This document shows positions 49,579-58,513 of a DNA stretch of 64,000 nucleotides, in pieces; position 1 is the first letter of the stretch, and each line of letters opens with the position of its first letter. The stretch spans positions 496,001 to 560,000 of the forward strand of contig NZ_MIGY01000002.1 in assembly GCF_002940665.1 (NCBI RefSeq). The letters run 5' to 3'. Below the pieces are notes generated by a model. The model worked only from the letters and a program-made list of their open reading frames with translations. It was not told where the DNA came from and made no database searches. Position numbers and translations under genes: made by a program. The stretch comes from Xanthomonas arboricola. Lineage in GTDB: Bacteria; Pseudomonadota; Gammaproteobacteria; Xanthomonadales; Xanthomonadaceae.

Positions 49579-51022
49579 AGCCGAGGAGGAGCGTGCACGC
49601 ATCCTGGGGAGCGCTGAGCGCATCCGGGAACGCTGCAGCACCTTGGCCGGTTTCATTCGCGAGGGCTGGCAGGTACTGGAGCCGTCGCAGCCGTACGTGC
49701 ATGGCTGGCACATCGACGTGCTGGCGCAGCACTTGGAAGCAGTCACCAACGGGGACATCACCCGGCTGCTGATCAACATCCCGCCGGGCACCATGAAGTC
49801 GCTGATCGCCAGTGTGTTCTGGCCGGCCTGGGAATGGGGGCCGCGTGGGCTGCCGTCGATGCGCTACCTGACGACCTCCTATGCGGAGAAGTTCGTGAAG
49901 CGCGACAGCCGGCGCATGCGCGACCTGGTGCAGTCGGAGTGGTATCGGAGCCTCTGGCCGGAGATTGAGCTGGCGCGCGCGGGTGAGATGTCGTTTGCCA
50001 ACACCAAGATGGGTGGGCGAGAGGGCATGGCGTTCTCCAGCCTCACCGGTGGACGCGGCGATAGAGTGATCATCGATGACCCGCACTCCACCGAAACGGC
50101 AGAGAGCGCCACGGAGCGCGCGACCACCACCCGCATCTTTCGCGAGTCGGTACCGACGCGACTGAACAACCCGGCCACGTCAGCGATCGTGGTGATCATG
50201 CAGCGCCTGCACGAAAAGGACGTCTCGGGCCAGATCCTCGACCTTGGGCTGGGCTACGAGCACCTGATGCTGCCGATGGAGTTCGAGCCGGAGCGACGCT
50301 GCAAGACTTCGATCGGCTTCAGCGATCCGCGTACTGCCGATGGCGAGCTGCTGTTCCCGGAACGCTTCCCGCGCGCCGTGGTGGAGCGCGACAAGAAGAT
50401 CCTTGGCAGCTACGCCGTCGCTGGCCAGCAGCAGCAACGCCCCGCGCCCCGCGAGGGCGGCATGTTCAAGCGCGCATGGTTCGACGTGGTGGATGCGGCG
50501 CCGGCCGGAGCAAGGAAGGTCCGCCGCTGGGACTTCGCTGCGACCGATCCGAAAGAGCAGGCGAAGAAGAGCGATCCGGACTACACCGTCGGCCTGCTGC
50601 TGAGCGAGCACCGCGGCGTTTACTACGTCGAGCACATTACCCGCGACCAGGTGTCGCCTGCTGGTGTGGAACGGATGCTCAAGGCGACGGCCGAGCAGGA
50701 CGGCAAGGGCATCAAGGTGCGCATTCCGCAAGACCCCGGCGCTGCCGGCAAGTCGAATGCGGCGCACCAGATCAAGCTGCTCGCCGGCTGGGACGTCCGC
50801 GCAGCCCTGGAGTCGGGTTCAAAGGTCGTCCGCGCGGATCCGGTATCGGCGCAGGCAGAGGCAGGAAACATCAAGTTGGTGCGCGCCGCCTGGAATGAAG
50901 CTTTCCTCGAGGAGGTCAGCGTGTTCCCCAACGGCGCGCATGACGACCAGGTCGACGCGCTATCCGGCGCCTTTGCCGAGCTGGTCACTGGAAGCACATA
51001 CAACCTTGGGAACGCACTGTGA
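49490..51022 (+). CDS. Terminase large subunit
   Basis: 510 residues. ATPase part with a Walker A-like INIPPGTMKSLIAS, Walker B RVIIDDPH, and a C-terminal nuclease domain beginning RRWDFAATDP (metal Asp) and ending with GAHDDQVDALSG. Motor for packaging. Starts within the small subunit gene (89-bp overlap); a later start cannot be ruled out. The form is that of the pac-type Terminase_6C group. Confidence 0.93.
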   Translation: MNSMSLRKPCQFSRSSGLPAAIRARRAQLEAEEERARILGSAERIRERCSTLAGFIREGWQVLEPSQPYVHGWHIDVLAQHLEAVTNGDITRLLINIPPGTMKSLIASVFWPAWEWGPRGLPSMRYLTTSYAEKFVKRDSRRMRDLVQSEWYRSLWPEIELARAGEMSFANTKMGGREGMAFSSLTGGRGDRVIIDDPHSTETAESATERATTTRIFRESVPTRLNNPATSAIVVIMQRLHEKDVSGQILDLGLGYEHLMLPMEFEPERRCKTSIGFSDPRTADGELLFPERFPRAVVERDKKILGSYAVAGQQQQRPAPREGGMFKRAWFDVVDAAPAGARKVRRWDFAATDPKEQAKKSDPDYTVGLLLSEHRGVYYVEHITRDQVSPAGVERMLKATAEQDGKGIKVRIPQDPGAAGKSNAAHQIKLLAGWDVRAALESGSKVVRADPVSAQAEAGNIKLVRAAWNEAFLEEVSVFPNGAHDDQVDALSGAFAELVTGSTYNLGNAL

Positions 51023-52833
51023 TGGGCAAGCTCGCCGCACGAATTACCGACGGGCTGGTCAACCTCGTCGCCAACCTGGGCACCGGCCGTGACAAGGCGG
51101 CTGCAACGCACTACGGCCTGCCGATGCTCACTGAGGTCGACGCCTGCAACGCATATCGCGGCACGTGGCTCGCTCGCAAGATCATCGACATCCCCGCGCT
51201 GGACAGTTGCCGCAATTGGCGCACATGGAACGCTGATCAGAATCAGATCAGCGCCATTGAGGCCGAGGAGAAGCGACTGGGCCTGCAGACGAAGCTGTTG
51301 GAGGCGCACACCAAAGCTCGGCTATTCGGCGGTGCTGCGATCTACATCGGTACCGGCGACTCGCGGCCGGATCTGCCGCTGGACCCGGCACGCATCCAGA
51401 AGGGCGGCATCCGCCACCTCAACGTCGTCACGCGGAAGTACTTGCAGTCCGGCGAGCGTGATCGCGACCCGAAGTCGCCCAGCTATGGCAAGCCTGCGTT
51501 CTACACGATGACCAGCAGCACGGGGCAGGTGGAGATCCACCCCTCGCGCCTCATCGTGCTGCAGGGCGCGCACAAGCCGGACGACGACATCGACCTCGGT
51601 GACGGCTGGGGCGATTCGGTGCTGATGGCGATCATGGATGAGATCAAGCGCGCGGACAGCACGAGCGCAAACATCGCGTCGCTGGTCTTCGAGGCCAAGG
51701 TCGACGTGATCAAGATCCCCAACTTCATGGCGAGGATGTCCGACCCGATCTACGAGGAGCAGATTCTGCAGCGCCTGCAACTGGCGGCGATGGCGAAAGG
51801 CATCAACGGCACGCTGGTGATGGATACCGAAGAAGCCTACGAGCAGAAGTCGGCCACTTTCACTGGCCTCACCGACGTGCTGCTGGCCTTCATGCAGCTG
51901 GTATCGGGTGCTGCCGATATCCCGGTCACGCGCCTGCTTGGGCAGTCACCGGGCGGACTCAATGCCAGCGGCGAAACGGACATTCGCAACTACTACGACC
52001 GCATCCGTGCTGGGCAGGAACTGACGCTGGGTCCGGCCATGTCGGTCGCAGACGAATGCCTGATTCGCTCCGCGCTCGGTACCCGGCCGGCGGATGTGTT
52101 CTACAACTGGCGCAGCCTGTGGCAGACCAGCGACACCGAGCGCGCCACCAACGGCAAGACCACGGCCGACACGATCAAGACCCTCGCCGACACCAAGCTC
52201 ATTCCCGACGAGGTGCTGGCCGAGGTGGCGGTGAACATGCTGACCGAGGCGGGCGTTGCGCCTGGTCTGGAGTCGGCGATGGACGACTTCACCAGGGCGA
52301 ATCCGGACTGGCAGGAGGATCAGGACGAGGAGGAGCGTGCAGCGGCCACGCTGGCTGCTACGCAGGGCAACCAGGGCAATCCGCTGACCGACGCCGAGCC
52401 TCGCTCGCTGTATGTGCGCCGGGACGTGCTCAACGCGGCGGAGATCGAGGCCTGGGCACGGGAGCAGGGCATCACGGACATCGCCGACGACCTGCACGTG
52501 ACGGTGGCCTATTCGCGCCAGCGTTTCGACTGGATCAAGGCGGGCAACGCGAGTGAGTGGAGCAGCGATAGCAGCGGTGAGCTGATCATTCCGCGCGGTG
52601 GGCCGCGTGCCATCGAGCCGTTGGGCGGTATGTCGGCGGTGATCCTGTTCGCGTCCACGCAGCTCGCCTGGCGCCATGAGGAGATCGTCCGGGCAGGCGC
52701 CTCGCACGACTTCCCGGACTACACGCCGCACATCAGCCTGACGAAGTCGCCCATCGACCTGTCGAAGGTTGAGCCGTACCGGGGCCGCATCGTGCTGGGC
52801 CCGGAAATCTTCGAAGAGCTCCGCGAGGACTGA
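51022..52833 (+). CDS. Portal protein (DUF1073/Acb1-N) with C-terminal Acb1-like 2H phosphoesterase domain
   Basis: 603 residues. The first ~430 are the DUF1073 portal region (IIDIPALDSCRNWRTW near 45; SGAADIPVTRLLGQSPGGLN near 295). The last ~140 carry two HxT/S motifs, HVT at 492-494 and HIS at 570-572, i.e. a 2H phosphoesterase fold, with GASHDF and PHISLTKS matching the anti-CBASS Acb1 type. Acb1 hydrolyses cyclic oligonucleotide signals of CBASS immunity; activity here is inferred. Shares one base with the terminase stop (TGATG). Confidence 0.88.
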   Translation: MGKLAARITDGLVNLVANLGTGRDKAAATHYGLPMLTEVDACNAYRGTWLARKIIDIPALDSCRNWRTWNADQNQISAIEAEEKRLGLQTKLLEAHTKARLFGGAAIYIGTGDSRPDLPLDPARIQKGGIRHLNVVTRKYLQSGERDRDPKSPSYGKPAFYTMTSSTGQVEIHPSRLIVLQGAHKPDDDIDLGDGWGDSVLMAIMDEIKRADSTSANIASLVFEAKVDVIKIPNFMARMSDPIYEEQILQRLQLAAMAKGINGTLVMDTEEAYEQKSATFTGLTDVLLAFMQLVSGAADIPVTRLLGQSPGGLNASGETDIRNYYDRIRAGQELTLGPAMSVADECLIRSALGTRPADVFYNWRSLWQTSDTERATNGKTTADTIKTLADTKLIPDEVLAEVAVNMLTEAGVAPGLESAMDDFTRANPDWQEDQDEEERAAATLAATQGNQGNPLTDAEPRSLYVRRDVLNAAEIEAWAREQGITDIADDLHVTVAYSRQRFDWIKAGNASEWSSDSSGELIIPRGGPRAIEPLGGMSAVILFASTQLAWRHEEIVRAGASHDFPDYTPHISLTKSPIDLSKVEPYRGRIVLGPEIFEELRED

Positions 52834-52836
52834 ACC

Positions 52837-52983
52837 ATGTTTCTGAAAGATCGAGTCTCGGTGTCGGCGCCTCGCCGCACCGCGGACGGCTACCTCGTGG
52901 CCAGTGCGTGCTGGAGCGGGTTGGAACCTGCGCTATCGACAGACGAAAGGAGGGCGATCTCATGGAGATCATCGACAGCCTGA
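52837..52983 (+). pseudogene. 48-codon remnant resembling a DUF2213 N-terminus
   Basis: FLKDRVSVSAPRRTADGYLV resembles the usual start of DUF2213 proteins, but the frame runs out after 48 codons, overlapping by 22 bp the start of the intact DUF2213 gene in another frame. It may be a decayed duplicate or a small gene. Confidence 0.45.
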
Positions 52984-54152
52984 CGCTTGACGCGTCTGGG
53001 CTCGCGTTTACGCGGGATGGGTTCCTTGTCGGAGACGCCAAGGTAAGTCGCGCCGGCAATGTGCAGCATTACCTAGGTCGCGAGCTCGGCCTGACTGGTG
53101 ACGAGGCCACACAGGTCTTCGGCGTTTATCGGGATCCCGCCACGGTATTCAACGAAGACAGCATGCGTTCTTTGGTGGGCCGGCCGGTAACGCGTGGTCA
53201 TCCGCCTGATGGCGTCACCGCCGACAACTGGAAGGAGCTGACTGTCGGCCAGGTCGGTGGGCGTGTGGTGCGGGACGGTGAGCACGTAGTCGCGCCCATG
53301 GCGATCATGGATTCGTCTGCTGCGAAGGAGGTTGCGGCTGGCGCGCGAGCACTCTCCGCTGGCTACAGCGTGGAGATCATCGCTGATCAGGGCATCGCAC
53401 CTGACGGGACCGCCTACCAGTACCGGCAATCAGGATCGCTTCGTTTCAACCACGTCGCCTACCTGCCCGACAACAACCCGCGTGCGGGTAATACCCGAAT
53501 GGGGGACGCGCACTGGGGCACGCCCACCGCTGATCAATCAAGCATCGGGGATGGGCGCACCCCCGATGGCAAGCATCGCGCCGACACCCAATCTCCCAAG
53601 GAGAAACTCATGAGCAATACCCGTACGGTCCTGGTGGACGGTCTGTCGGTGGAAACCACCGACGCCGGCGCCCAGGCCATCGACAAGCTGCAGCGTCAGC
53701 TCTCCGACTCCACCGCAGCTGCCGCGCGCCAGGCGACCGAGCACACCGCAGCCCTGGCGCTGAAGGATGCCGAGATCGCCAAGCGCGATGCCGCCATCGA
53801 CGACCTGAAGGGCAAGGTGTTGGACGACGCTGCCCTGGACGCGCGCGTGCAGGCGCGTGGTGACCTGGTGGCCACGGCCAAGGCAATCCACGACACCGAT
53901 TACCGCGGCAAGAGCGATGCGGACGTTCGCAAGGCTGCCGTCATCGGCAAGCTCGGCGACGCTGCCATCGCCGGCAAGGGCGACGCCTACATCGAGGCGC
54001 GCTTCGACATCCTCACCGATGGCGTCAAGCCGTTCGACCCGGTCGCGCGCGCACTGAGCGATGGCGCCGCACACCGCACCGTCGTGCAGGACAACGGCTA
54101 CGCCGCGTCCGTTGCCGGCCTCGATTACCGCACCAAGAACCAGGGGGCCTAA
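52962..54152 (+). CDS. DUF2213 protein: probable prohead protease with scaffold extension
   Basis: 396 residues from ATG 52962 with a strong AAAGGAGGG. Residues 1-215 include TRGHPPDG and ALSAGYSVEI, a His and Ser placed as in HK97-type prohead proteases. Residues 217-396 are a coiled-coil, charged region like a scaffold. An in-frame internal start with AAGGAG lies at 53610. Protease identity is inferred. Confidence 0.8.
   Translation: MEIIDSLTLDASGLAFTRDGFLVGDAKVSRAGNVQHYLGRELGLTGDEATQVFGVYRDPATVFNEDSMRSLVGRPVTRGHPPDGVTADNWKELTVGQVGGRVVRDGEHVVAPMAIMDSSAAKEVAAGARALSAGYSVEIIADQGIAPDGTAYQYRQSGSLRFNHVAYLPDNNPRAGNTRMGDAHWGTPTADQSSIGDGRTPDGKHRADTQSPKEKLMSNTRTVLVDGLSVETTDAGAQAIDKLQRQLSDSTAAAARQATEHTAALALKDAEIAKRDAAIDDLKGKVLDDAALDARVQARGDLVATAKAIHDTDYRGKSDADVRKAAVIGKLGDAAIAGKGDAYIEARFDILTDGVKPFDPVARALSDGAAHRTVVQDNGYAASVAGLDYRTKNQGA
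53610..54152 (+). CDS. Nested scaffold protein from an internal start in the DUF2213 gene
   Basis: 180 residues in the same frame as the parent gene. ATG 53610 is preceded by AAGGAG at 6-base spacing, a better site than many in the window. The product is helical and charged (AALALKDAEIAKRDAAIDDL), as expected of a scaffold. The layout parallels lambda C and Nu3. Confidence 0.55.
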   Translation: MSNTRTVLVDGLSVETTDAGAQAIDKLQRQLSDSTAAAARQATEHTAALALKDAEIAKRDAAIDDLKGKVLDDAALDARVQARGDLVATAKAIHDTDYRGKSDADVRKAAVIGKLGDAAIAGKGDAYIEARFDILTDGVKPFDPVARALSDGAAHRTVVQDNGYAASVAGLDYRTKNQGA

Positions 54153-54155
54153 GTC

Positions 54156-54596
54156 ATGGCACTGCAAACCAACTACCCGGACATCCAGCCTGCAGCCACG
54201 CGCGGCATGCAGGCCACGATGCTCCCGTCCACCATCATCTCTCGCACTGTCGAGGACGTCGCCGGCCTCGCGTTCGGCCTGGCCGTGGCACAGGGCGCGA
54301 CGGACAAGGGCATCGTCACGTTCGGCGGCGCCAACCTGAAGTTCGTCGGCATCACGCTGCTGGATCGCTCGGCCACGGGCCTGGACCTGTTCCCGCAGCG
54401 TGCATCGGCGCGCGTCATCACCAAGGGCGACATCTGGGTGACCGCCTCGGTCGCCGTCGCCGCCGGCGATCCGGTGTACCTCACCGCAGCCGGCGCGTTC
54501 ACCAACGTCGCCACCAACAACACTGCCATCACCGGCGCCCGCTGGGACACCAGCACCACCGCGGCAGCCCAGCTGGCCGTTGTCCGTCTCGGCTAA
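54156..54596 (+). CDS. Capsid cement / decoration protein (Gp24-like)
   Basis: 146 residues. TIISRTVEDVAGLAFG, KFVGITLLDRSA and VITKGDIWV match the structural-cement Gp24/DUF2190-type pattern; it probably trims the capsid surface. Directly precedes the major capsid gene, 13 bp apart. Confidence 0.78.
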   Translation: MALQTNYPDIQPAATRGMQATMLPSTIISRTVEDVAGLAFGLAVAQGATDKGIVTFGGANLKFVGITLLDRSATGLDLFPQRASARVITKGDIWVTASVAVAAGDPVYLTAAGAFTNVATNNTAITGARWDTSTTAAAQLAVVRLG

Positions 54597-54609
54597 GGAG
54601 CCTATCCGC

Positions 54610-55557
54610 ATGCGTGCACATCCACTCTTCGACGCCCAGGTGGTCATGGGCTTCGTGGTCTCGCAGACCACCATCATCGAGCCCGGCGTCTACCGGACCG
54701 TCTACCCGGACATCCAGTACCGCGACCTGGTCCCGGTCGATACGTCCGGCAGCGAGTTCGCCACGTCGGTCACCTACTACTCGCAGGACCAGTACGGTAA
54801 GGCCGACTGGATCAACGGCAACGCCGACGACATCCCGAAGGCCGGCACCAACCGCTCGCAGTTCCAGACCGGTGTGCACACCGCTGGTATCGGCTACGGC
54901 TACGGCTGGGAAGAGGTCGGGCGCGCGCAGCTGCTCGGCATCAACCTGTCCAACGAGGACGCAGCGGCCGCGCGCCGCGCATCCGAGGAGATGGTCGACC
55001 GCGTTGCGCTGCTCGGCGACGCCAGCAAGGGTTTCAGCGGTCTGTTCAACGCCACCGGCGTGACCCCAGTTGCAGCCCCCACCGGGGCGTGGGGCACCCT
55101 GCAGGCGCCCGGTACCGCCACGTCCGACCAGATCGTTGGCGACATGAACGCGGCGCTGATCAACGTCTTCAATGGCACCAACACCACCGCCATCGCTGAC
55201 CGTCTGCTGCTGCCGTGGTCCAAGTACATGCTCATCTCGACCAAGAAGATGAGCGAATACAGCGATCTCACCGTGCTTCAGTACTTCCTGGCCAACAACG
55301 TCTACACGGCCACCACGCGGCAGCCGCTGGACGTGCGCGGCCTGCGCGGCCTGGATAACGCCGGTGTCGGCAATGTGGCGCGCATGGTCGCGTACCGCTA
55401 TGACGCCAACGTGCTGAAGCTGCATATGCCGATGCCGCACCGCTTCCTGCCGGTGTACCAGAGCGGGCCGCTGCGCTGGGACGTGCCGGGCGTGATGCGC
55501 CTGGGCGGCCTGGACGTGCGCCTCCCCAAGCAGGTCGTCTACGTCGACGGCATCTGA
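54610..55557 (+). CDS. Major capsid protein (DUF2184)
   Basis: 315 residues from ATG 54610 with AAGGAG upstream. GSEFATSVTYYSQDQYGKAD, GYGYGWEE and HRFLPVYQSGPLRWDVPGVM are typical of DUF2184 capsid proteins with the HK97-like fold. High expression would be expected; a hairpin follows the gene. Confidence 0.9.
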   Translation: MRAHPLFDAQVVMGFVVSQTTIIEPGVYRTVYPDIQYRDLVPVDTSGSEFATSVTYYSQDQYGKADWINGNADDIPKAGTNRSQFQTGVHTAGIGYGYGWEEVGRAQLLGINLSNEDAAAARRASEEMVDRVALLGDASKGFSGLFNATGVTPVAAPTGAWGTLQAPGTATSDQIVGDMNAALINVFNGTNTTAIADRLLLPWSKYMLISTKKMSEYSDLTVLQYFLANNVYTATTRQPLDVRGLRGLDNAGVGNVARMVAYRYDANVLKLHMPMPHRFLPVYQSGPLRWDVPGVMRLGGLDVRLPKQVVYVDGI

Positions 55558-55565
55558 TCCACAAC

Positions 55566-55590
55566 GGCCCCGCGCGTCACCGGCGGGGCC
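55566..55590 (+). terminator. GC-rich hairpin after the capsid gene
   Basis: GGCCCCGC/GCGGGGCC stem, 9-nt loop, no T-run. Probably an mRNA stabiliser or attenuator rather than a full terminator. Confidence 0.4.
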
Positions 55591-55605
55591 ACACCGGAGC
55601 ATGCA

Positions 55606-56136
55606 ATGAAGATCAGCAATAACCACAAGACGCCGCTGGCGTTGCCGGACGGCACCGAGATCATTCCCGGCTCGCCGGCCATCGTGCCCAACTGGCAGGC
55701 CATCAAGAAAAACGCCGTCGTGCAGGCGTGGCTCGCCGCGAACATCCTCACCGAGTCGGAGGACGACACCGCGCCGTTCCTGCTCGGCACGTTCAACCTG
55801 CCCGATAGCATCCTGCTCATCGAAGGCGGCGACAGCGTCACGCGCGACGACGTCGTGCAGCACGCGTTCAAGGCCTCGGCGCTGTCGCTGGAGGACTGGA
55901 ATTCGCTGGACGAAGTGGACCGCGAGGCACGTATCAGCGCATCGCTCGACGCGCTGAAGGCCGAAGCCGCTGCTGCCGCGCAGGCGGTGATCGACGCGAA
56001 GGCCGCCGACGACCAGAAGAAGGTCGATCTGATCGCCAAGCTGGAAGCCGGCGGCATCAAGCACGACAAGCGCTGGGGCTTGGAGAAGCTGCAGGCCGCG
56101 CTGGACGACGCCGAGAAGCCCAAGACCGGGAGCTGA
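55606..56136 (+). CDS. Hypothetical head-region protein with C-terminal LEM/HeH-like motif
   Basis: 176 residues. The last part, KLEAGGIKHDKRWGLEKLQA, resembles a HeH/LEM helix-extended loop; the N-terminal portion is beta-like. Common between capsid and connector genes; possibly a structural accessory protein. Function unproven. Confidence 0.65.
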   Translation: MKISNNHKTPLALPDGTEIIPGSPAIVPNWQAIKKNAVVQAWLAANILTESEDDTAPFLLGTFNLPDSILLIEGGDSVTRDDVVQHAFKASALSLEDWNSLDEVDREARISASLDALKAEAAAAAQAVIDAKAADDQKKVDLIAKLEAGGIKHDKRWGLEKLQAALDDAEKPKTGS

Positions 56137-56138
56137 CC

Positions 56139-56651
56139 ATGTACGGCACGCTGGAAGGAGCGGACGCGTATCACCTGGTCCGTGGCAACGCGGCATGGGC
56201 GGCAGGCAGTGAGGAGGCCCGCAGGGCGTCCCTGGTGCGCGGTACCGACTACATCGACGGCCGGTACCGGGTGCTGCTGTCTTCGGGCCGGTGGCAGTCG
56301 ATGTTCCCCGGCGTGCGTACTGACGGGCGGGGCCAGCCGAACGAATGGCCCCGCACAGGCGCAGTCGATTACGACGGCAACCCGATCGCCGCCGACGCAG
56401 TGCCGATCGAGGTGGAGCACGCGGCGTACGAAGCAGCGCTGCGCGAGCTGATCGAGCCCGGCAGCCTATCGCCGGACTACGTCGCGAGCGCGCAGGTCAC
56501 GCGCGAGAAGGTCGGCCCGATCGAAGTCTCATACGGTGCCAGCACCGCTGCAGGCAGCACGCCGAACCGCCCGGTCATTCCGGGCATCGACGAGATCCTG
56601 GCGCCGCTGCTGCGTCGCCCGATGGTGATGCCAGCCGTGAGGGTGGTCTGA
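56139..56651 (+). CDS. Head-tail connector (DnaT-like / gp6-like adaptor)
   Basis: 170 residues. YGTLEGADAYHLVRGN with a helical core (EARRASLVRGTDYIDGRY) fits the phage adaptor or 'DnaT-like ssDNA-binding' family that forms the ring beneath the portal. Position supports a connector. Confidence 0.72.
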   Translation: MYGTLEGADAYHLVRGNAAWAAGSEEARRASLVRGTDYIDGRYRVLLSSGRWQSMFPGVRTDGRGQPNEWPRTGAVDYDGNPIAADAVPIEVEHAAYEAALRELIEPGSLSPDYVASAQVTREKVGPIEVSYGASTAAGSTPNRPVIPGIDEILAPLLRRPMVMPAVRVV

Positions 56652-57010
56652 TGGCCGCAGCGCTCTATGCACGACTGGAAGCGACCGCTCGCAGGCTGAT
56701 CGGTGGCTATGGCTACCTCACACAGCTGGAGCGCGACGGCGCCATCACCGGGCCGCCGCACAACCCGCAGCAGGGTCCACCGATGCGGCACGACTGCAAG
56801 GTGGTGGAAACCGAGTACAGCCTGACCAACCGCGACGCCACGCTGGTGCTGCAGGGGGACAAGCTGGGGCTGATCTCCACCGATGTCGCCATTGAACCGA
56901 TGAAGGACGACAGGATCCTGCTCGGCGGCGTGCTGTATCGCTTCATTGACCTGCAGCCGCTGTCACCGGGCGGGCAGGTCCTCATGTACGAATTCCATGC
57001 GAGACGCTGA
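56651..57010 (+). CDS. Putative head-closure / connector protein
   Basis: 119 residues. The C-terminal region (KDDRILLGGVLYRFIDLQPL) looks like a small beta-barrel stopper protein. Shares one base with each neighbour. Identity inferred from position and fold. Confidence 0.62.
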   Translation: MAAALYARLEATARRLIGGYGYLTQLERDGAITGPPHNPQQGPPMRHDCKVVETEYSLTNRDATLVLQGDKLGLISTDVAIEPMKDDRILLGGVLYRFIDLQPLSPGGQVLMYEFHARR

Positions 57011-58107
57011 TGGCCGCAACGACTTCCCGCCAACTCGAACAGCTGGCGGCGAAGCTGGAGCCGGCGATCGCGCGCGCCTTCCTCAAGGCGATATCCGAGG
57101 TCACCAGCCAGGCCGGCGTGCAGCTCATCGCAGATCTGCTGCAGGCCGGGCGGATCGACGACGTGCTCACCGTCATGGGGCTGGACGAGCCGCGCTTTGC
57201 GGATCTGGGCGAAGCGCTGCGCAACGCCTACGCGGCAGGCGGGCAGCAGGGTGTGTCGGAGATGCCGAAGATGCGGCTCAGCCTGGATCCGATCATCACC
57301 GGCAACTACAAGCCACGGCAGGACGTGCGTTCGCCGGCACTGCGTCCGAGCTTCGACCTGCGCAACCCCACCGCTGAGGGCTGGTTACGCGACAAGTCCA
57401 GCAACCTCATCACCGGCATCGTCAACGACCAGCGCACGCTGATCCGCAACGTGCTGGAGAGCGGCATGGTCACCGGCCGCAATCCTCGTCAGAGCGCGCT
57501 GGACATCGTGGGGCGCGTGGGAGACACGGGCCGGCGCACCGGCGGCGTGCTGGGCCTGACATCGCAGCAGGGCCAGTTCGTGCAGAGCATGCGCGGGGAG
57601 CTGGCCAGCGGTGACCCGAAGGAGATGGCGAAGTACTTCGGCCGTAAGCGCCGCGACAAGCGCCTCGACGGCATCGTCAAGCGCGCCATCGCCGCCGGCA
57701 AGCCGGTATCGCAGGCGGACATCGACAAGATCGCCGGGCGCTACGCCGACCGGCTTCTGCAGCTGCGTGGCGAGATGATTGCGCGCACCGAGTCGATCGG
57801 GAGCTTGAGCGCTGGACGCGAGGAGGCGTATCGGCAGCAGATCGAATCCGGCGCGCTGTCGGCAGACAACGTCATCGGCACGTGGTCGGACACTGGCGAC
57901 CAGCGCACCAGGCACACGCACAAAGCCATGAACGGGCAGCGGCGCGCCTTCGGCGAGCCATTCCAGTCGCCGAGCGGCGCACTGCTGAACTACCCGGGCG
58001 ACACGAGCCTCGGCGCCGGCCCGGAGGAGATCGTCGGCTGCCGCTGCATGAAGCAGTACCGGATCGACATGACGGCGGAGGTGCTACGTGGCAAGCAAGT
58101 TCGGTAA
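57010..58107 (+). CDS. Mu F-like minor head morphogenesis protein
   Basis: 365 residues. The C-terminal module has IARTESIG, then GTWSDTGDQRTRHTHKAMNG and EEIVGCRCMKQYR, the Mu gpF/SPP1 gp7 signature. Probably a few copies bind the portal. The order head-closure then MuF, rather than portal then MuF, is less usual. Confidence 0.88.
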   Translation: MAATTSRQLEQLAAKLEPAIARAFLKAISEVTSQAGVQLIADLLQAGRIDDVLTVMGLDEPRFADLGEALRNAYAAGGQQGVSEMPKMRLSLDPIITGNYKPRQDVRSPALRPSFDLRNPTAEGWLRDKSSNLITGIVNDQRTLIRNVLESGMVTGRNPRQSALDIVGRVGDTGRRTGGVLGLTSQQGQFVQSMRGELASGDPKEMAKYFGRKRRDKRLDGIVKRAIAAGKPVSQADIDKIAGRYADRLLQLRGEMIARTESIGSLSAGREEAYRQQIESGALSADNVIGTWSDTGDQRTRHTHKAMNGQRRAFGEPFQSPSGALLNYPGDTSLGAGPEEIVGCRCMKQYRIDMTAEVLRGKQVR

Positions 58108-58513
58108 CCAGGTCCGTGCATTTGCCGAGAAGGCCAAGCAGCGGCAGGAGGCCATCTTTCGCGAGTCGGCGCAGGCGGTGATGGATCAGGCGAACACGCC
58201 GGAGGGGCAGGGCGGGAGGATGCCGGTTGATACCGGGTTCCTGCGCAACTCCGCTGTCGCATCCAAAGATGGTCCGGCGTCCTCGGAAAGCGGCGAGCCC
58301 GCGCTGGTCTTCGCAGCCCTGCAGCTGGGCGAGGCCGTCTGGGCCGGCTGGACCGCCGCCTATGCGATGCGCATGGAGCATGGATTCAGCGGCAAGGACA
58401 GCCTCGGCCGGCAGTACGAGCAGGCCGGCAAGGGCTTCATGCGCGCTGCTGCGCAGAACTGGGACTTCATCGTCAACGAGGTCACCGCGAAGGTGAAGGC
58501 ACGCATTCCATGA
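58088..58513 (+). CDS. HK97 gp10-like tail completion protein
   Basis: 141 residues from GTG 58088, overlapping the MuF gene by 20 bp. MPVDTGFLRNSAVASKDG and YAMRMEHGF are the gp10/minor tail Z pattern. Likely caps the tail at the connector. Confidence 0.8.
   Translation: MASKFGNQVRAFAEKAKQRQEAIFRESAQAVMDQANTPEGQGGRMPVDTGFLRNSAVASKDGPASSESGEPALVFAALQLGEAVWAGWTAAYAMRMEHGFSGKDSLGRQYEQAGKGFMRAAAQNWDFIVNEVTAKVKARIP

Noticed and set aside
53538..54677. Long minus-strand frame across the DUF2213 and cement protein genes
   Set aside because: Shadow of high-GC genes; no conserved motif and no ribosome-binding site.
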